From Maricaulis sp048270265 (GTDB taxonomy: Bacteria > Pseudomonadota > Alphaproteobacteria > Caulobacterales > Maricaulaceae): 64,000 nucleotides of DNA. The stretch lies in assembly GCF_048270265.1 (NCBI RefSeq), contig NZ_JBLWTD010000004.1:1-64000 (forward strand). The letters run 5' to 3'. The notes under the pieces were generated by a model, which was given only the letters and a program-made list of their open reading frames with translations, had not been told where the DNA came from and made no database searches. The translations under genes were made by a program, and so were the position numbers. Below, piece after piece: positions 36,718 to 44,971 of the stretch. Numbering within the stretch: the stretch's first letter is position 1; every line of letters starts with the position of its first letter.

Positions 36718-37698
36718 ATGGTTGAAACGCTGGCCCAATCCCCTGCCCCGATCTGCTGGGTCGTCTCCGATGGACGCCGCGGCATCGAAAACCAGGCCCT
36801 CGGCCTGGCCGAGGCTGTGCAGGCGCAACTGGCGGCACGCGGCAGCAAGCTGCGGATCGGCCGCGTCGTCGCGCACAAGGACAGCTCTGTCGCCCTGCCC
36901 GATTGCGGACCGCCGGACCTGTGGATCGGGTGCGGCCGCGCCGCGATCCCGCTGGCGGCCCGGCACCGGCGTACTTTCGCCAACGGCTTCTTCGCCTATG
37001 TGCAGGACCCGCGCGGCCACTACCGCAATTTCGACCTGATCCTCGCGCCCGCGCATGACCGGCTGGTCCGGCCCAATGCTGTGGCCATGATCGGCTCACC
37101 CAACCGGATTTCGCAAACGCTGCTGGATGAGGGGCGCGCGAGTTTTGCGGCGCAGGTCGACGCCCTGCCGGGCCCGCGCGCAGCGGTCCTGATCGGCGGC
37201 GATTCAAAGCGCTTCCGGCTGACCCCGCGTATCGCGGACTACCTCATTGCCCGCCTCAAGGACCTGCTGGCACAGGATCTGAGCCTGATGATCACGGTCT
37301 CGCGGCGAACACCGAAAGCACTGTGTGAGCGGCTGGCCGAAACATTCGGCACGCACGACCGGGTCTGGCTGTTCGATGGCGAGGGCGAAAATCCCTATTT
37401 CGCCTTCCTCGCCGCAGCTGACTGGATTTTCGTCACCGAGGAATCGACCAATATGCTGGTCGAGGCCAGCGCTACGGGCACACCCGTCTACGCCCTGCCG
37501 ATGGACGGTTCGGCCGGCAAGTTCACCCGGCTGCATGCTGCGCTGGAAGGCCGGGGTGCGATGCGTCCCTGGCTCGGCAAGCTGGCGACATGGACCTATA
37601 CTCCTCTGGCGGAAACGCAGCGGGCCGCCAGCGTGCTGATTGATCGCTGGCAGGCGGAGACAGCGTCCCCTGCCCTGAATGATGGAGAAGCCGCATGA
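36718..37698 (+). CDS. ELM1/GtrOC1-like glycosyltransferase-fold protein (DUF1022)
   Basis: 326 residues, soluble. The family opening 'ICWVVSDGRRGIENQALGLAEAV' and 'GDSKRFRLTPRIADYL', 'LMITVSRRTPKAL', 'NPYFAFLAAADWIFVTEESTNMLVEASATGTPVYALPM' match bacterial relatives of plant ELM1 (mitochondrial fission) proteins, which have a GT-B-like fold. The activity is unknown; a role in envelope sugar metabolism has been suggested from context in other genomes. It overlaps the next gene by four bases (ATGA), so the two are co-translated. It is divergent from the BlaI-like gene. Confidence 0.85.
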   Translation: MVETLAQSPAPICWVVSDGRRGIENQALGLAEAVQAQLAARGSKLRIGRVVAHKDSSVALPDCGPPDLWIGCGRAAIPLAARHRRTFANGFFAYVQDPRGHYRNFDLILAPAHDRLVRPNAVAMIGSPNRISQTLLDEGRASFAAQVDALPGPRAAVLIGGDSKRFRLTPRIADYLIARLKDLLAQDLSLMITVSRRTPKALCERLAETFGTHDRVWLFDGEGENPYFAFLAAADWIFVTEESTNMLVEASATGTPVYALPMDGSAGKFTRLHAALEGRGAMRPWLGKLATWTYTPLAETQRAASVLIDRWQAETASPALNDGEAA

Positions 37699-38186
37699 CC
37701 AATTTGCTCGTATCCTTCCTGTCCCTGTTCGGAGTCGCCATGTCGGAGCCCAATTCAGATTCAATCGTCAGCCGTCATGGCGATGTCGCCCTCGCCAGCC
37801 AGCCGAGCGAGGCTGATCTCGACGCCTGGGCGGCAGCCGGCACGGTACTCGTGGTCAATTCGCGCACGCCGGAAGAGACGGCCGGCCTGCCCTTCGACCT
37901 GCGCAGCGCTGTCGAGAGCCGCGGCATGCGCTATGCCGAACTGCCGATTGGCGGATCCTCGGGCGCCAGCCCGGCCCTGACCGGCGAGCTCACCGAGCTT
38001 CTGGCTGGCTCCGATGGTCCGGTGGTGATGCATTGCCGTTCGGGCACCCGCTCGGCCCACCTCTACGCCGCCTATCTGATCAGCCAGAACCCGGCCACCT
38101 CGGCCCCGTTCGATACCATGAACTGGCCCGGCGGCCGCGATATGGGCATGGTCCGCGCCATGACGCCGGCACCGCTCAACCGCTAG
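37695..38186 (+). CDS. TIGR01244-type phosphatase / beta-lactamase-hydrolase-like protein
   Basis: 163 residues. The fold is a small cysteine-phosphatase: 'GDVALASQPSEADLDAWAAAGTVLVVNSRTPEE', 'RYAELPIGGS', and the P-loop 'VVMHCRSGTRSAHLYA' with Cys and Arg. Related domains occur fused to SQR or metallo-beta-lactamase proteins and are linked to sulfide metabolism. The first 16 residues are hydrophobic and could be a weak signal, or translation may begin at the second Met (residue 16), which fits the family start better. Co-translated with the ELM1-like gene. Confidence 0.82.
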   Translation: MTNLLVSFLSLFGVAMSEPNSDSIVSRHGDVALASQPSEADLDAWAAAGTVLVVNSRTPEETAGLPFDLRSAVESRGMRYAELPIGGSSGASPALTGELTELLAGSDGPVVMHCRSGTRSAHLYAAYLISQNPATSAPFDTMNWPGGRDMGMVRAMTPAPLNR

Positions 38187-38283
38187 CGCTGCCAAACGCG
38201 GCGGCAAGCAGCAAAAGAATCCCTATATAGGGGCCGCGCCTGAAGCGGCGACTGCCCCCTGTCTGCAAGATTGAGGAATTCAC

Positions 38284-39228
38284 ATGTCCGAGACGCGCCA
38301 TTCCCGCCTGATCATCATCGGTTCCGGTGCAGCCGGCTATACCGCCGCCATCTATGCCGCGCGCGCCATGCTCGAGCCGGTCCTGATCTCGGGCCTGCAG
38401 CCGGGTGGCCAGCTGACCATCACCTCGGATGTCGAGAACTATCCCGGCTTCGCCGATGTGGTCCAGGGCCCCTGGCTGATGGAACAGATGCGGGAACAGG
38501 CCGAGAAAATGGGCACGGAGATGGTGTCCGACCTTATTGTCGAGGCCGACCTGAAAACGCGCCCCTTCGTGCTCAAGGGCGATAGCGGCACCATCTACAC
38601 CGCTGACGCCGTCATCATCGCCACCGGTGCCCAGGCCAAATGGCTGGGTCTGGAGAGCGAGCAAAAATTCCAGGGCTTCGGCGTCTCGGCCTGTGCGACC
38701 TGCGACGGCTTCTTCTATCGTGGCAAGGAAATCGTCGTGGTCGGCGGCGGCAATACCGCCGTCGAGGAAGCGCTCTTCCTGACCAATTTTGCCTCCAAGG
38801 TCACGCTGGTGCACCGCCGCGACAGCCTGCGGGCCGAGAAGATCATGCAGGACCGCCTGTTCAAGCACCCGAAAATCGAGGTGATCTGGGATTCTGAAGT
38901 CCAGGAAGTGCTTGGGGATATGGACCCGCCGGGCGTCACCGGGGTGCGCATCCGCAATCTCAAGACCGGAGATGTCAGTGACATCCCTGCGCACGGTTTC
39001 TTTGTCGCCATCGGGCATGCGCCCGCGACCGAGCTCTTCCTCGATCAGCTGGAAACCAAACAGGGCGGCTATCTCGTCACCGAGCCCGGCACCCCGAAAA
39101 CCTCCATCCCCGGCGTGTTCGCCGCTGGCGACGTGACCGATGACATCTACCGTCAGGCGGTCACCGCTGCGGGAATGGGCTGCATGGCTGCGCTCGAAGC
39201 CGAGCGTTATCTCGCGAGCCAGGAATAG
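38284..39228 (+). CDS. trxB: Thioredoxin-disulfide reductase
   Basis: 314 residues. The FAD site is 'LIIIGSGAAGYTAAIYAARA', the redox pair is in 'CATCDGFFY', the NADPH site is 'IVVVGGGNTAVEEALFLTNFA', and the C-terminal FAD motif is 'PGVFAAGDVTDDIYRQAVTAAGMGCMAALEAERYL'. It reduces thioredoxins (TrxC is at 0.4 kb) with NADPH. It has its own 97-bp leader after the phosphatase gene. Confidence 0.97.
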   Translation: MSETRHSRLIIIGSGAAGYTAAIYAARAMLEPVLISGLQPGGQLTITSDVENYPGFADVVQGPWLMEQMREQAEKMGTEMVSDLIVEADLKTRPFVLKGDSGTIYTADAVIIATGAQAKWLGLESEQKFQGFGVSACATCDGFFYRGKEIVVVGGGNTAVEEALFLTNFASKVTLVHRRDSLRAEKIMQDRLFKHPKIEVIWDSEVQEVLGDMDPPGVTGVRIRNLKTGDVSDIPAHGFFVAIGHAPATELFLDQLETKQGGYLVTEPGTPKTSIPGVFAAGDVTDDIYRQAVTAAGMGCMAALEAERYLASQE

Positions 39229-39336
39229 AAACCAGGCTCACAACCCGCAATATGTCCAATTAGACATTGGAGTTTGCGGTTGCTTGCTGCTAGGAGCCTT
39301 CCCTTGTCCAGACAACCGCTACGGGTCCGATCCATC

Positions 39337-40521
39337 ATGTTGCGTTTCCTTTCCTGCCTTCTCGTCCCGGCCATGCTGGTCGGCACAGTGTCCGCCCAGG
39401 AGACACAATCCGCGGACGGTCTCGACCAGTTCCGCCAGTTCAATCCGGATTCGACCCAGACGATCGACTTCGAAGCCTGGTCCGAAATTCTCAATGACAT
39501 TATCCTGCGGGTTCCACGCTCGCGCCGCGTACCGGCCATCGGGCGTCCCGAGACTACGGGTTCGCTGATCTATCGGGGCAATAGCACCCGCTACCGTTAC
39601 GAAGCCAATCGGGTGATCTATCACCTGATCGACGATGATTATGAAACCGCTATCCGCGAGTTCCGCATCGCGATGGAAAGCCTGCCCGCACGGCTCGATT
39701 TCAGCAATCTCAACAGCGACGAACAGCTCGCCTACTGGCTCAATCTCTACAATGTCGCCGTGATCGAACACATCATGGGCCGTTACCCCGAGACCCGTAT
39801 CAACCGCACCCGCGCTCTCGGAACGGGCGAGTCCCTGTTCGAAGCCAAGATCCTGACAGTCGCCGGCGTCCCCCTCAGCCTTGATGATATCCGTCTGCGC
39901 ATCGTCTATCCGCAATGGGATGATCCACGCGTCATGTACGGATTTCACAATGGTTCGATCGGTGGTCCCAACATCCGCCGCGACGCCTATAGCGGTTCCG
40001 ACGTCTGGAACCAGCTCGACAGCAATGCCCGCGACTTCATCAACTCCCTGCGCGGCGTCGAGAACAGCAGCAACCGGCTGCGCGTGTCGCACATTTATGA
40101 AGACGCGCAGATGCTCTTCCCTGATTTCGAAACGGACCTGCGGGCCCATCTGACGCATTATGCCAATGAGTCGACAGCGCTGCAGCTCGAGGGCGACCGC
40201 CCGCTCGCAACCGACGTGGTCGAATGGCATATCGCCGACATGACCAACGGTGTCATCGGTTGCACCGGAAGCGGCAGCCCGATGACGACGACGGGCACCA
40301 ACAATCCCAATGTGTTCAACCTGTCGTCACTCAATTGCAACGTGATCCCCCAGACCGGTCTCTTCCTCATGCAATACCTGTTCGAGGAACGCATGCGCCT
40401 GATCCGCGAGAATCGCCTGGGCACCGTCGACACGATTGATATCGAGACCCCCTCCGAGGAGCCCGTCATCAACCTGACGCCAAGCTTTGGCGGCAACCGG
40501 CAGGACAATCCCGAAGGCTGA
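39337..40521 (+). CDS. Secreted DUF547 protein
   Basis: 394 residues with a signal peptide (MLRFLSCLLVPAMLVGTVSA). The DUF547 core is present: 'NLNSDEQLAYWLNLYNVAVIEHIMGRYPETRI', 'LSLDDIRLRIVYPQWDDPRVMYGFHNGSIGGPNI', with the conserved N-x-Y-N and H-x-G. The C-terminal part contains two Cys (GCTGSG, NCNV). DUF547 has a transglutaminase/papain-like fold of unknown role. ATG 39337 was chosen because the signal peptide then starts properly. It stands alone between trxB and an aldo/keto reductase gene. Confidence 0.88.
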   Translation: MLRFLSCLLVPAMLVGTVSAQETQSADGLDQFRQFNPDSTQTIDFEAWSEILNDIILRVPRSRRVPAIGRPETTGSLIYRGNSTRYRYEANRVIYHLIDDDYETAIREFRIAMESLPARLDFSNLNSDEQLAYWLNLYNVAVIEHIMGRYPETRINRTRALGTGESLFEAKILTVAGVPLSLDDIRLRIVYPQWDDPRVMYGFHNGSIGGPNIRRDAYSGSDVWNQLDSNARDFINSLRGVENSSNRLRVSHIYEDAQMLFPDFETDLRAHLTHYANESTALQLEGDRPLATDVVEWHIADMTNGVIGCTGSGSPMTTTGTNNPNVFNLSSLNCNVIPQTGLFLMQYLFEERMRLIRENRLGTVDTIDIETPSEEPVINLTPSFGGNRQDNPEG

Positions 40522-40558
40522 CGGCCTGCTCTTCCATCCCGCCCGTGAAGGACGCCTC

Positions 40559-41548
40559 ATGATCAGCCGCCAGATCGGTCAAACCGGAATTTTCGTCAAC
40601 GCCATCGGCCTGGGCTGCATGGGATTGTCGGAATTCTACGGGCCGGCCACAGAGACGGCCGACGCCATTGCCCTGCTGCAGGGCGCGGTTGAAGCCGGGG
40701 TCAATCATTTCGACACGGCCCAGCTGTATGGCATGGGCGCCAATGAGCGCCTGCTCGGGGAGGCCTTCAAGGACCGGCGCGACAAGGTCGTTATCGCGAC
40801 CAAGTTCGGTCCGACCCGTGATCGCACCACCGGGGCCTTCACCGGCGTCGATGCCTCCGAGGCGAACATGCGGGCCGCGATCGAGGAGTCCTTGCGCTTC
40901 CTGCAGACCGATCATGTCGATCTCTACTACCTGCACCGTATGGACCAGAGCCGGCCGATCGAGGATACGGTCGGCGCCATGGCCCGGCTGGTCGATGAGG
41001 GCAAGGTGCGCGCACTCGGCCTGTCCGAAGCATCAGCGGAAACGCTGAGGCGCGGCAACGCCGTCCACCCGATCAGCGCGCTGCAATCGGAGTATTCCCT
41101 GTTCAGCCGCGATATCGAGGACGGCCCGCTGCCGGCCGTTGAGGAGATCGGCGCGACCCTGGTCGCCTATTCCCCGCTCGGACGCGGTTTCCTGACCGGC
41201 CGTTTCACACGCAAGAACCGCCCGACAAACGACTATCGTTCCGGGGCCTATCAGCCGCGCTATGCTGATGATGCCTTCGAGGCCAATCTCGCGTTGGTCG
41301 AAGAGGTCAAGTCCGTCGCTGGCGCCATCAAGGCTGAGCCGTCCCAGGTCGCCCTGGCCTGGGTCCTGTCCCGCAGCGACCAGGTCGTCACCATTCCGGG
41401 CACAACCAGAATGGCCAATCTCAGACTCAATCTCGGGGCCGCAGACCTGACCCTGTCCGCCGAACAGACCGCCCGGCTCGACCGGCTGGCCGAACAGGTC
41501 AGTGGAGAGCGTTATCCCGAACAGGGCATGCGCAATATCAATGTCTGA
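40559..41548 (+). CDS. Aldo/keto reductase
   Basis: 329 residues, TIM barrel. 'GLGCMGLSEFYGPATETADAIALLQGAVEAGVNHFDTAQLYG.GANERLLGEAF' contains catalytic Asp and Tyr; the Lys follows in 'VVIATKFG', the His in 'DLYYLHRMD'; 'QSEYSLFSR' and 'AYSPLGRGFLTG' match the AKR13 (YghZ/plant-type) subgroup. It reduces aldehydes or ketones with NADPH. It starts 37 bp after the DUF547 stop. The divergent or downstream LysR gene is on the same strand after 112 bp. Confidence 0.93.
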   Translation: MISRQIGQTGIFVNAIGLGCMGLSEFYGPATETADAIALLQGAVEAGVNHFDTAQLYGMGANERLLGEAFKDRRDKVVIATKFGPTRDRTTGAFTGVDASEANMRAAIEESLRFLQTDHVDLYYLHRMDQSRPIEDTVGAMARLVDEGKVRALGLSEASAETLRRGNAVHPISALQSEYSLFSRDIEDGPLPAVEEIGATLVAYSPLGRGFLTGRFTRKNRPTNDYRSGAYQPRYADDAFEANLALVEEVKSVAGAIKAEPSQVALAWVLSRSDQVVTIPGTTRMANLRLNLGAADLTLSAEQTARLDRLAEQVSGERYPEQGMRNINV

Positions 41549-41660
41549 ACCAGGCCAAAGGCGCGTGCTCACACAGGCTCGTACAACACCGGCTTCTGCA
41601 ATACCCACCCTGCCTGTAGAGTGGCTCCGGACCCGATAGCCAACTGGGAGGCTGCAGCGC

Positions 41661-42554
41661 ATGGACTGGGACAAGCTGAAGACTTTTCATGCCGCGGCAC
41701 AGGCCGGCTCGCTGACCCGGGCTGCCGAGATGCTGGGCATGTCACAATCGGCCGTCAGCCGCCAGATCGCAGCCCTTGAGGAGGATCTCGGCGCCTCGCT
41801 CTTCCACCGTCACGCGCGTGGACTGATCCGCACGGAGCCGGGCAATCTCCTGTTCGAGGCCGCCCGCGAGATTGCAGCCAAGGCCGCCATCGCCGAGGCC
41901 CGCGTACAGGATGCCCGCGACGAGCCTTGCGGCGAACTCAAGGTCACCGCACCGACAGCCCTGGGGGCCATCTGGCTCGCCCCCCGTCTGGCGGAATTCC
42001 ACACTGAGTTCCCGCAGATCCGGATCCGCCTCATGCTCAACGACTTTGAGCTTGATCTGGCAGGACTGGAGGCCGAGGTCGGCATCCGTCCATGGCCCTC
42101 GACGCAGAACGACCTGGTCCAGCGCAAGCTGCTGAGCGTTCACCAGCATCTCTATGCCAGCCATGACTATGTCGAGCGCAAGGGCATGCCGGATACCGCG
42201 GCCGATCTCGACCATCACCCGATCATTCACTACGGGCCACCGCAACTGGCCCCCATTCCCGGCCTGGACTGGGCTGCCAAGGTCGGCCGCGAGGCCGGAC
42301 AGGCGCCGCGACCGGCTGTGATCGAGGTCAACACGATCTACGGGGTGATGAAGGCGGTCGAGGCGGGCATGGGTATCGGCGCCCTGCCCGACTACGTCGC
42401 GCGGGAGAACAGCAAGCTCCAGCGAATCCTGCCCGAGCTTGATGGTCCGGATTTTGAGGTCTTCTTCGTTTACCCCAGCGAATTGCGGGGATCGCGGCGC
42501 ATTGTGGCCTTCCGGGACTTCCTGATCGAGCAGGCCCGGCGTTGGGAAAGCTGA
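41661..42554 (+). CDS. LysR family transcriptional regulator
   Basis: 297 residues. The N-terminal HTH is 'DWDKLKTFHAAAQAGSLTRAAEMLGMSQSAVSRQIAALEEDLGASLFHRHARGLIRTEPG'. The effector-binding domain has 'GELKVTAPTALGAIWLAPRLAEFHTEFPQIRIRLMLND' and 'VMKAVEAGMGIGALPDYVA'. The group is GcvA/nodD-like. It may regulate the preceding aldo/keto reductase gene, but no operator was identified. GGGAGG is nine bases before the ATG. Confidence 0.93.
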   Translation: MDWDKLKTFHAAAQAGSLTRAAEMLGMSQSAVSRQIAALEEDLGASLFHRHARGLIRTEPGNLLFEAAREIAAKAAIAEARVQDARDEPCGELKVTAPTALGAIWLAPRLAEFHTEFPQIRIRLMLNDFELDLAGLEAEVGIRPWPSTQNDLVQRKLLSVHQHLYASHDYVERKGMPDTAADLDHHPIIHYGPPQLAPIPGLDWAAKVGREAGQAPRPAVIEVNTIYGVMKAVEAGMGIGALPDYVARENSKLQRILPELDGPDFEVFFVYPSELRGSRRIVAFRDFLIEQARRWES

Positions 42555-42578
42555 ATCCGGCGGCCAACGTGCAAATGC

Positions 42579-42734
42579 ATGGCTAAAATGTGGCGTCGTC
42601 CCGTTTCTGCATGGGAATTATGTAGAATCGTCTCTGGTGCTGCGCTGCAGCACGGCGCATATAGCTCCCACAGACGCGGTGGCGACACCGCCTCCTTCCC
42701 TTCGATGGGATTCGCATACCCCTCCTCCCCGTGA
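42579..42734 (+). CDS. Possible 51-codon leader ORF of the sRNA transcript
   Basis: The frame opens ATG-GCT-AAA-ATG-TGG-CGT-CGT and ends TGA inside the CCTCCTCCCC loop of the first anti-Shine-Dalgarno hairpin. The product (M-A-K-M-W-R-R-P-V-S-A-W-E-L...) has a basic start but no recognised family, and no good ribosome site precedes it. Cuckoo sRNAs in Rhodobacter are often processed from a transcript that also encodes a small protein (DUF1127 type); this peptide is not clearly of that family. Confidence 0.25.
   Translation: MAKMWRRPVSAWELCRIVSGAALQHGAYSSHRRGGDTASFPSMGFAYPSSP
42637..42691 (+). other. Two small hairpins upstream of the cuckoo-type sRNA
   Basis: GTGCTGC/GCAGCAC (42637-42653) and GCGGTG/CACCGC (42676-42691, GCGA tetraloop) are perfect stems between a TAGAAT -10-like box (42623-42628) and the sRNA body. 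They may belong to a longer primary transcript. Confidence 0.45.
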
Positions 42735-42851
42735 GGTATGCAAATTGCGCCGGGCCCTCCCCCTCCCCCTTGGGTCCGGCGCCCTCATTTCAGGCTTCCC
42801 CAAGCCCAGACACGAAACTGCCCCGGCCAACAGGCCGGGGCTTCTTCGTTT
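42711..42851 (+). ncRNA. Cuckoo/CcsR-type sRNA with two anti-Shine-Dalgarno hairpin loops
   Basis: The gap between the LysR gene and dps holds two hairpins in a row. Stem GCATACC/GGTATGC (42714-42720, 42735-42741) has a 14-nt loop containing CCTCCTCCCC. Stem GCGCCGGGCCC/GGGTCCGGCGC (42747-42757, 42772-42782, one mismatch) has a 14-nt loop TCCCCCTCCCCCTT. They end at an intrinsic terminator. This layout is the defining structure of the alphaproteobacterial cuckoo (CCUCCUCCC-motif) sRNAs, which are stress-induced and can mask or mimic ribosome-binding sites. The 5' end is not determined. Confidence 0.72.
42820..42850 (+). terminator. Rho-independent terminator of the sRNA
   Basis: GCCCCGGCC and GGCCGGGGC form a perfect 9-bp stem with an AACA loop, followed by TTCTTCGTTT on the plus strand. 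It would end the sRNA and any LysR read-through; the convergent dps gene ends 25 bp later. Confidence 0.85.
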
Positions 42852-42874
42852 CAGGGCCAGATTTGCCAGCTAGA

Positions 42875-43342
42875 TCAGCCAAGTGTCGAGCGCAGCATCC
42901 AGGCGTATTTCTCGTGCGCCGTCAGACGCGGGCTGAGGACGTCGGCGGTGGCATCATCGCCCGTGGAATTCGCCAGCTCCAGCGCCTTGCGGATCGTGGC
43001 GACCACAGCTTCATGGCCACGCAGGAGATCGGCGATCATCACGTCGGCCTTCTGGGCCTTGCCCTCGGCGGAAACGGTCGCGGCGGCAGCCATGGCCGCA
43101 TAGGAGGCCGGCGCCTTGAAATCGAGAGCGCGGACGCGTTCGGCAATCTCGTCGGTGGCGAGCCACAATTCATTGTATTGCTGTTCGAACAGAAGATGCA
43201 GATCGTGGAACCGCGGGCCGGTGACGTTCCAGTGGTAGACATGTGTCTTGAAATACAATGCATAGGTATCCGCCAGCACGGCGGTCACGGCGTTGGCCAT
43301 TGCGGTGCGTTGGTCGTCTGTCAGGCCCATATTGATGCTCAT
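42875..43342 (-). CDS. dps: Dps family DNA-protection ferritin
   Basis: 155 residues, four-helix ferritin-like. The ferroxidase-centre segment is 'YALYFKTHVYHWNVTGPRFHDLHLLFEQQYNELWLATDEIAERVRALD', with H, D and E at the usual Dps positions; 'HEAVVATIRKALELANSTGDDATADVLSPRLTAHEKYAWMLRSTLG' is the fourth helix. Dps stores iron and shields DNA from peroxide in dodecamers. GAGGAG lies seven bases before the ATG. It neighbours the cuckoo-type sRNA, also a stress element. Confidence 0.95.
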   Translation of the reverse strand: MSINMGLTDDQRTAMANAVTAVLADTYALYFKTHVYHWNVTGPRFHDLHLLFEQQYNELWLATDEIAERVRALDFKAPASYAAMAAAATVSAEGKAQKADVMIADLLRGHEAVVATIRKALELANSTGDDATADVLSPRLTAHEKYAWMLRSTLG

Positions 43343-43453
43343 GATCAGTCTCCTCTTGCCAGATGCGGCGGGGGCCGCATCGCTCGATACCTATATGGGT
43401 GCGCCTGTCACATAATTCCAATCAGGATTTATTGGCGCATCCATAGATTTTTC

Positions 43454-44665
43454 TTATTTCGCCACCAGTGATGCGCAGAAGCGCTGGATGCGGACCCCGG
43501 CCTCCTTGAGCAGCTCATCCGAGGTCGCATAGGAAATGCGAAAACCCGGCTCGAGCCCGAAAGCGACCCCGGGCACGACAGCGACGGCTTCGGCATCCAG
43601 CAAGGCGGAGCAGAAATCATTATCGTTCTTGATCTCCGTCCCGTCCGGCGCGGTCTTGCCGATCGTCCCGGCGCAGTCGGCAAAGACGTAGAACGCGCCC
43701 TCGGGCGTCGGCGCCACAAGCCCCTGGGAATGATTGACCCAGTCGAGCACCATATCACGCCGGCGCAGGAAGGCGGCATTGCGCGCTTCCAGAAAAGAGT
43801 GATCGCCATTGAGTGCGGCGACCGAAGCCCATTGGCTGATCGAGCAGGCGTTGGAGGTGGTCTGCGAGATCACCTTGCGCATGCCGTTGATCAGCTCGAC
43901 CGGACCGGCGGCATAGCCAATGCGCCATCCGGTCATGGAATAGGCCTTGGAGACGCCATTCATGGTCAGTGTGCGGTCCAGGAGTTTCGGCTCGACCTCG
44001 GCGATAGTGGCGAATTTGAAATCGCCATAGACGATGTGCTCATACATGTCGTCGGTCATGATCCAGACCTGCGGATGCTTGAGCAACACGTCAGCCAGCG
44101 CACGCAGATCGTCAGCGCTATAGCCCATGCCGGTCGGGTTGGACGGCGAGTTGAGGATCAGCCAGCGCGTTTTCGGCGTGATCGCGGCGGCGAGTTCGTC
44201 GGCCGTGATCTTGTAGCCATTGCCGATATCCGTCTTCACGCACACCGCTTCGCCGCCCAGCAGACGCACCACTTCCGGATAGGTCACCCAATAGGGGGCC
44301 GGAATGATGACTTCGTCACCCGGATTGAGGGACGCGGCAAATGCGTTGAAGATCACCGGCTTGCCGCCGGGCGCGACGTGAACCTGCGCCGCGGTGTATT
44401 CCAGCGAATTGTCGCGGCGGAATTTCTTGACGATCGCGTCCTTGAGTTCGGGGATGCCATCGACGGCCGTATAGCGCGTCTCATTGCGGCGGATCGCATC
44501 GATTGCCGCTTCCTTGATGTGATCGGGCGTGTCGAAATCCGGCTCGCCGGCTCCGAGCGAAATGACATCAATACCCTTGGCCTTCAGATCGCGCGCCTTC
44601 TGGGTCACGGCGAGGGTCGCAGACGGTTTGACGCGCTGAAGCGCGGCGGAAGGCACGAATGTCAT
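43454..44665 (-). CDS. PLP-dependent aspartate aminotransferase (AspC, class Ib)
   Basis: 403 residues. Fold type I aminotransferase with 'DVISLGAGEPDFDTPDHIKEAAIDAI', 'LILNSPSNPTGMGYS', and the PLP lysine in 'GVSKAYSMTGWRIGYAAGP'; the substrate Arg is in 'GFRISYA'. It interconverts aspartate/2-oxoglutarate and oxaloacetate/glutamate and, in this class, may also act on prephenate. ATG 44665. It is divergent from the sortase-target gene. Confidence 0.94.
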   Translation of the reverse strand: MTFVPSAALQRVKPSATLAVTQKARDLKAKGIDVISLGAGEPDFDTPDHIKEAAIDAIRRNETRYTAVDGIPELKDAIVKKFRRDNSLEYTAAQVHVAPGGKPVIFNAFAASLNPGDEVIIPAPYWVTYPEVVRLLGGEAVCVKTDIGNGYKITADELAAAITPKTRWLILNSPSNPTGMGYSADDLRALADVLLKHPQVWIMTDDMYEHIVYGDFKFATIAEVEPKLLDRTLTMNGVSKAYSMTGWRIGYAAGPVELINGMRKVISQTTSNACSISQWASVAALNGDHSFLEARNAAFLRRRDMVLDWVNHSQGLVAPTPEGAFYVFADCAGTIGKTAPDGTEIKNDNDFCSALLDAEAVAVVPGVAFGLEPGFRISYATSDELLKEAGVRIQRFCASLVAK

Positions 44666-44971
44666 CGGGAATGTCCTGAATCGGGCGGTTGATGTTGCGC
44701 AAACCTAATCCCCGCATTTGCACCCGCCAATCCCCGCAACCGAGGGAAATGCGCAAAACGCGACTTCTGCCGCAAAAACTTGCAGGAAATTGCTGCGATG
44801 CAACACCCGGTAGCACGCCCCGAGATCGCCCCAATTCTCCCCGCAATGGCCGCAAACCCGCCCCGTGACGCGCAAACTCGCGGCCCAGCCTGACCATGGA
44901 CAGGGTGATCGGCCATCCGTTTCAAACACGCGCAGCGGGTGGCCGGTCAAAACACACAGGGGTAGACGCAC
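44666..44971. promoter_or_regulatory. Divergent aminotransferase/sortase-target region with repeated CGCAAA motifs
   Basis: 306 bp without a gene. The hexamer CGCAAA occurs five times on the plus strand, at 44698, 44752, 44771, 44851 and 44871; the second and third and the fourth and fifth are spaced 19 and 20 bp apart, about two helical turns. AATCCCCGCA is also repeated (44707, 44730). This suggests binding sites for a regulator but none is known to match. Confidence 0.4.
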
